Shown: in pieces, positions 62,561 to 64,000 of the stretch | How the letters are laid out: each line of letters opens with the position of its first letter | Position numbering within the stretch: position 1 is the first letter of the stretch | Assembly: GCF_029689925.1 (NCBI RefSeq) | Contig: NZ_CP121445.1 | Span: forward strand, 2,473,001-2,537,000 | DNA from: Anaerocolumna sp. AGMB13025 | GTDB taxonomy: Bacteria; Bacillota; Clostridia; Lachnospirales; Lachnospiraceae | Length of the DNA: 64,000 bases | Direction of reading: 5' to 3' | The notes under the pieces: model-generated | Databases searched by the model: none | Seen by the model: only the letters and a program-made list of their open reading frames with translations | What the model was told of the DNA's origin: nothing | Translations under genes and position numbers: made by a program

Positions 62561-62863
62561 ATGACTGGATTTACTACAAGAACATTACGTTCATATATCA
62601 AGAGCGGACTGTTAAAAGGAAGTTGTATCAATAGAAAATGGATTTTTACAGAAGAAGAGTTATATCAGTTTTTTTCTAATGATTTTGTTATGGAGGGCAT
62701 TGTGATAAAATGCAATGCCTCGGTTAAACAATTTATGTGGTCTATGAAAAGATTACAACCGGAAGGTTGCTTTATATATGACCTACCAGGAAGTAAGGAA
62801 GAAGTGGGAGGTGCTGTTCAAAAACTGATTGTATATCTGAAGGAGAATGCTATAAATCTATAA
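62561..62863 (+). CDS. MerR/helix-turn-helix protein, apparently N-terminally truncated
   Basis: A 100-residue frame beginning MTGFTTRTLRSYIKSGLL, the middle of a MerR-type helix-turn-helix (TTRTLRSYI, GLLKGSCINRKWIFTEEELYQFF). A normal protein would have about 8-10 residues before this point (for example the first helix). The frame continues upstream to 62492 without a good start. No ribosome site. It may be disrupted by rearrangement beside the repeat copy. The C-terminal half is unassigned. Confidence 0.5.
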   Translation: MTGFTTRTLRSYIKSGLLKGSCINRKWIFTEEELYQFFSNDFVMEGIVIKCNASVKQFMWSMKRLQPEGCFIYDLPGSKEEVGGAVQKLIVYLKENAINL

Positions 62864-62957
62864 TGAGATATAAGTAAGTAATTAAACATGTGGCAGGTCT
62901 AGCGGTATCAGCATATGTTTATTATACAATTATGCAGTTTTTATTTGGAAGAATTTG

Positions 62958-62966
62958 TGGTATACT
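62958..62966 (+). promoter_or_regulatory. Extended -10 element before rfbC
   Basis: TGGTATACT at 62958-62966, an extended -10 element about 60 bases before the start; no -35 hexamer evident. Confidence 0.4.
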
Positions 62967-63022
62967 ATGTTAAAAATATCGGCTTGTAATGTGCTTTAAA
63001 TATGAAAAGAGGAGGTCAAATC

Positions 63023-63604
63023 ATGGGACAGTTTACGTTTGAAAAATGTTTGGATATAGAAGGACTCTATATGGTACAGCCTAAAATATTTGCAGATGAA
63101 AGAGGATATTCGTTAGAAACCTATAATTATAGAGACTTTGAAGAAGCAGGACTTAATATGGTTTTTGTTCAGGAGAATCATTCCCAGTCATTTCAGGGAG
63201 TTTTAAGAGGATTACATTTTCAAAGAACCTATCAGCAAGGAAAGTTGGTCCGGGTGATAAGTGGAGAGGTTTTTGATGTGGTGGTTGATATTCGCGAAGG
63301 ATCTGATACATATGGGAAATGGTTTGGTGTTGTTTTATCCTCAGAAAAGAAAAATATGATATATATTCCGAAAGGGTTTGCCCATGGGTTTTTAGTGCTT
63401 TCTGATTCGGCTGAATTTACATATAAACTTACGGATTATTATCATCCCGAAGATGAGGATGGCATTCCCTGGGATGATAAAACCATCGGTATCAACTGGC
63501 CTATTACAGAGGGGATGAAGATCATTACTTCGGAACGAGATAGAAAGCATCCACCTTTTCAGGATAGGAAGTGGAGGCTTTCTAATAAGCCCAATCAGGA
63601 TTAG
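63023..63604 (+). CDS. rfbC: dTDP-4-dehydrorhamnose 3,5-epimerase
   Basis: A 193-residue cupin epimerase of the dTDP-L-rhamnose pathway. Conserved features: IFADERGYSLETYN at the start, QENHSQSFQGVLRGLHFQ containing the catalytic His in RGLHFQ, GEVFDVVVDIREGSDTYGKW, and IPKGFAHGFLVLSD followed by FTYKLTDYYHPEDE with the active-site Tyr. Full length for the family. GAGGAGG selects ATG 63023; the ATG at 63002 precedes it. The NUDIX gene begins 11 bases after the stop, so they are co-transcribed. Other dTDP-rhamnose genes are not in this window and may follow to the right. Confidence 0.93.
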   Translation: MGQFTFEKCLDIEGLYMVQPKIFADERGYSLETYNYRDFEEAGLNMVFVQENHSQSFQGVLRGLHFQRTYQQGKLVRVISGEVFDVVVDIREGSDTYGKWFGVVLSSEKKNMIYIPKGFAHGFLVLSDSAEFTYKLTDYYHPEDEDGIPWDDKTIGINWPITEGMKIITSERDRKHPPFQDRKWRLSNKPNQD

Positions 63605-63615
63605 AGGAGGTAAAA

Positions 63616-64000
63616 ATGGACAGAAGTGAAAAGGCCATATTCACGAATATGTGTATGGTATATGATATCAACCAAAACGTATTGGTTCTGGATAGAAAAG
63701 ACACAGAGTGGGGAGGAATTACATTTCCCGGAGGTCATATTGAAAAAGGGGAATCGTTTACAGACTCCGTGATAAGAGAAATATATGAAGAAACAGGTTT
63801 ACATATTTCCTGCCCGCAGCTTTGCGGTATAAAGCAATGGCCCCATAATGACGGTTCCCGTTACGTGGTCTTATTTTATAAAACAGATCAATTTACCGGT
63901 GAGATTACTTCTTCTGACGAAGGAGATGTTTACTGGGCAAAGCTTGATGAACTAAAGGATATGGATTTAGCAGAGGGAATGGATCAGATGTTAAAAGTCT
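63616..64000 (+). CDS. NUDIX hydrolase (8-oxo-dGTPase-like), partial at window end
   Basis: The first 128 residues of a NUDIX enzyme. The Nudix box is GHIEKGESFTDSVIREIYEE followed by TGL. TFPGGHIE precedes it, and the order matches MutT/YtkD-type 8-oxo-dGTP hydrolases. GAGGAGGT precedes the ATG. The stop lies beyond the window. The presence next to rfbC suggests co-transcription only, not a shared pathway. Confidence 0.88.
   Translation, partial: MDRSEKAIFTNMCMVYDINQNVLVLDRKDTEWGGITFPGGHIEKGESFTDSVIREIYEETGLHISCPQLCGIKQWPHNDGSRYVVLFYKTDQFTGEITSSDEGDVYWAKLDELKDMDLAEGMDQMLKV

Overview
The window looks like a chromosomal segment of a low-GC, anaerobic Bacillota, most plausibly a Lachnospiraceae/Clostridium-like saccharolytic species. 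This is inferred from AT-rich DNA, strong GGAGG ribosome sites, a YesMN-type sugar regulator pair, single-chain PurL, DUF1848, a T-box leader and BspA-type leucine-rich repeats. No rRNA, no CRISPR array and no complete transposase or integrase were seen.

Region 1 (1-18.8 kb) is mostly core and metabolic. A carbohydrate locus holds an LplB/YtcP-type ABC importer (two permeases and a lipoprotein binding protein), a GH42 beta-galactosidase and an alpha/beta hydrolase, followed by a convergent YesM/YesN-like kinase-regulator pair that probably controls it. Next come a PrsA-like foldase, two tandem M14 deacylase paralogues of which one has lost its active-site residues, a DUF1622 membrane protein, a DUF1848 protein, a LysR regulator with a glyoxalase-like protein, and an MBL-fold hydrolase.

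Region 2 (18.9-47.7 kb) opens with a 210-bp palindrome and then carries purL, a membrane PAS-GGDEF cyclase followed by a 36-bp tandem repeat, a lactate-dehydrogenase-like gene, and an AraC regulator divergent from a deacetylase-fold protein. It continues with an ABC-2 exporter, a probable small RNA near 34.0 kb, rsgA with a long promoter/micro-ORF/terminator leader, a PadR operon, a methyltransferase, a 5'-nucleotidase-LysM surface protein, a heterodimeric ABC exporter, an AraC regulator and a nitroreductase. Several genes contain in-frame low-complexity expansions.

Region 3 (47.7-62.9 kb) is accessory and the most unusual part. An intact tRNA-Gly(GCC) is followed by four copies of its own 3' end, at 49.6, 53.0, 55.7 and 58.95 kb. 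Three copies are preceded by the same roughly 80-100 bp of DNA with paired TGTGCAC-type boxes, and three are followed by an intrinsic terminator. An integrase N-terminal remnant lies beside the tRNA, pointing toward it. I read this as a tandem array of small integrated elements at one tRNA. Each unit carries one to several cargo genes: lipoproteins, peptidase S51, DUF1905, AraC, prenyltransferase-like, glyoxalase-like, a sugar-binding protein without an export signal, and a BspA-like LRR protein. Beyond the array lie an Asp-box lipoprotein, an unknown protein, an apparently orphaned T-box leader, a possibly frameshifted acetyltransferase and gene fragments beside a degenerate repeat.

Region 4 (62.9-64 kb) returns to ordinary genes: rfbC (dTDP-rhamnose pathway) and a NUDIX hydrolase cut by the window edge.
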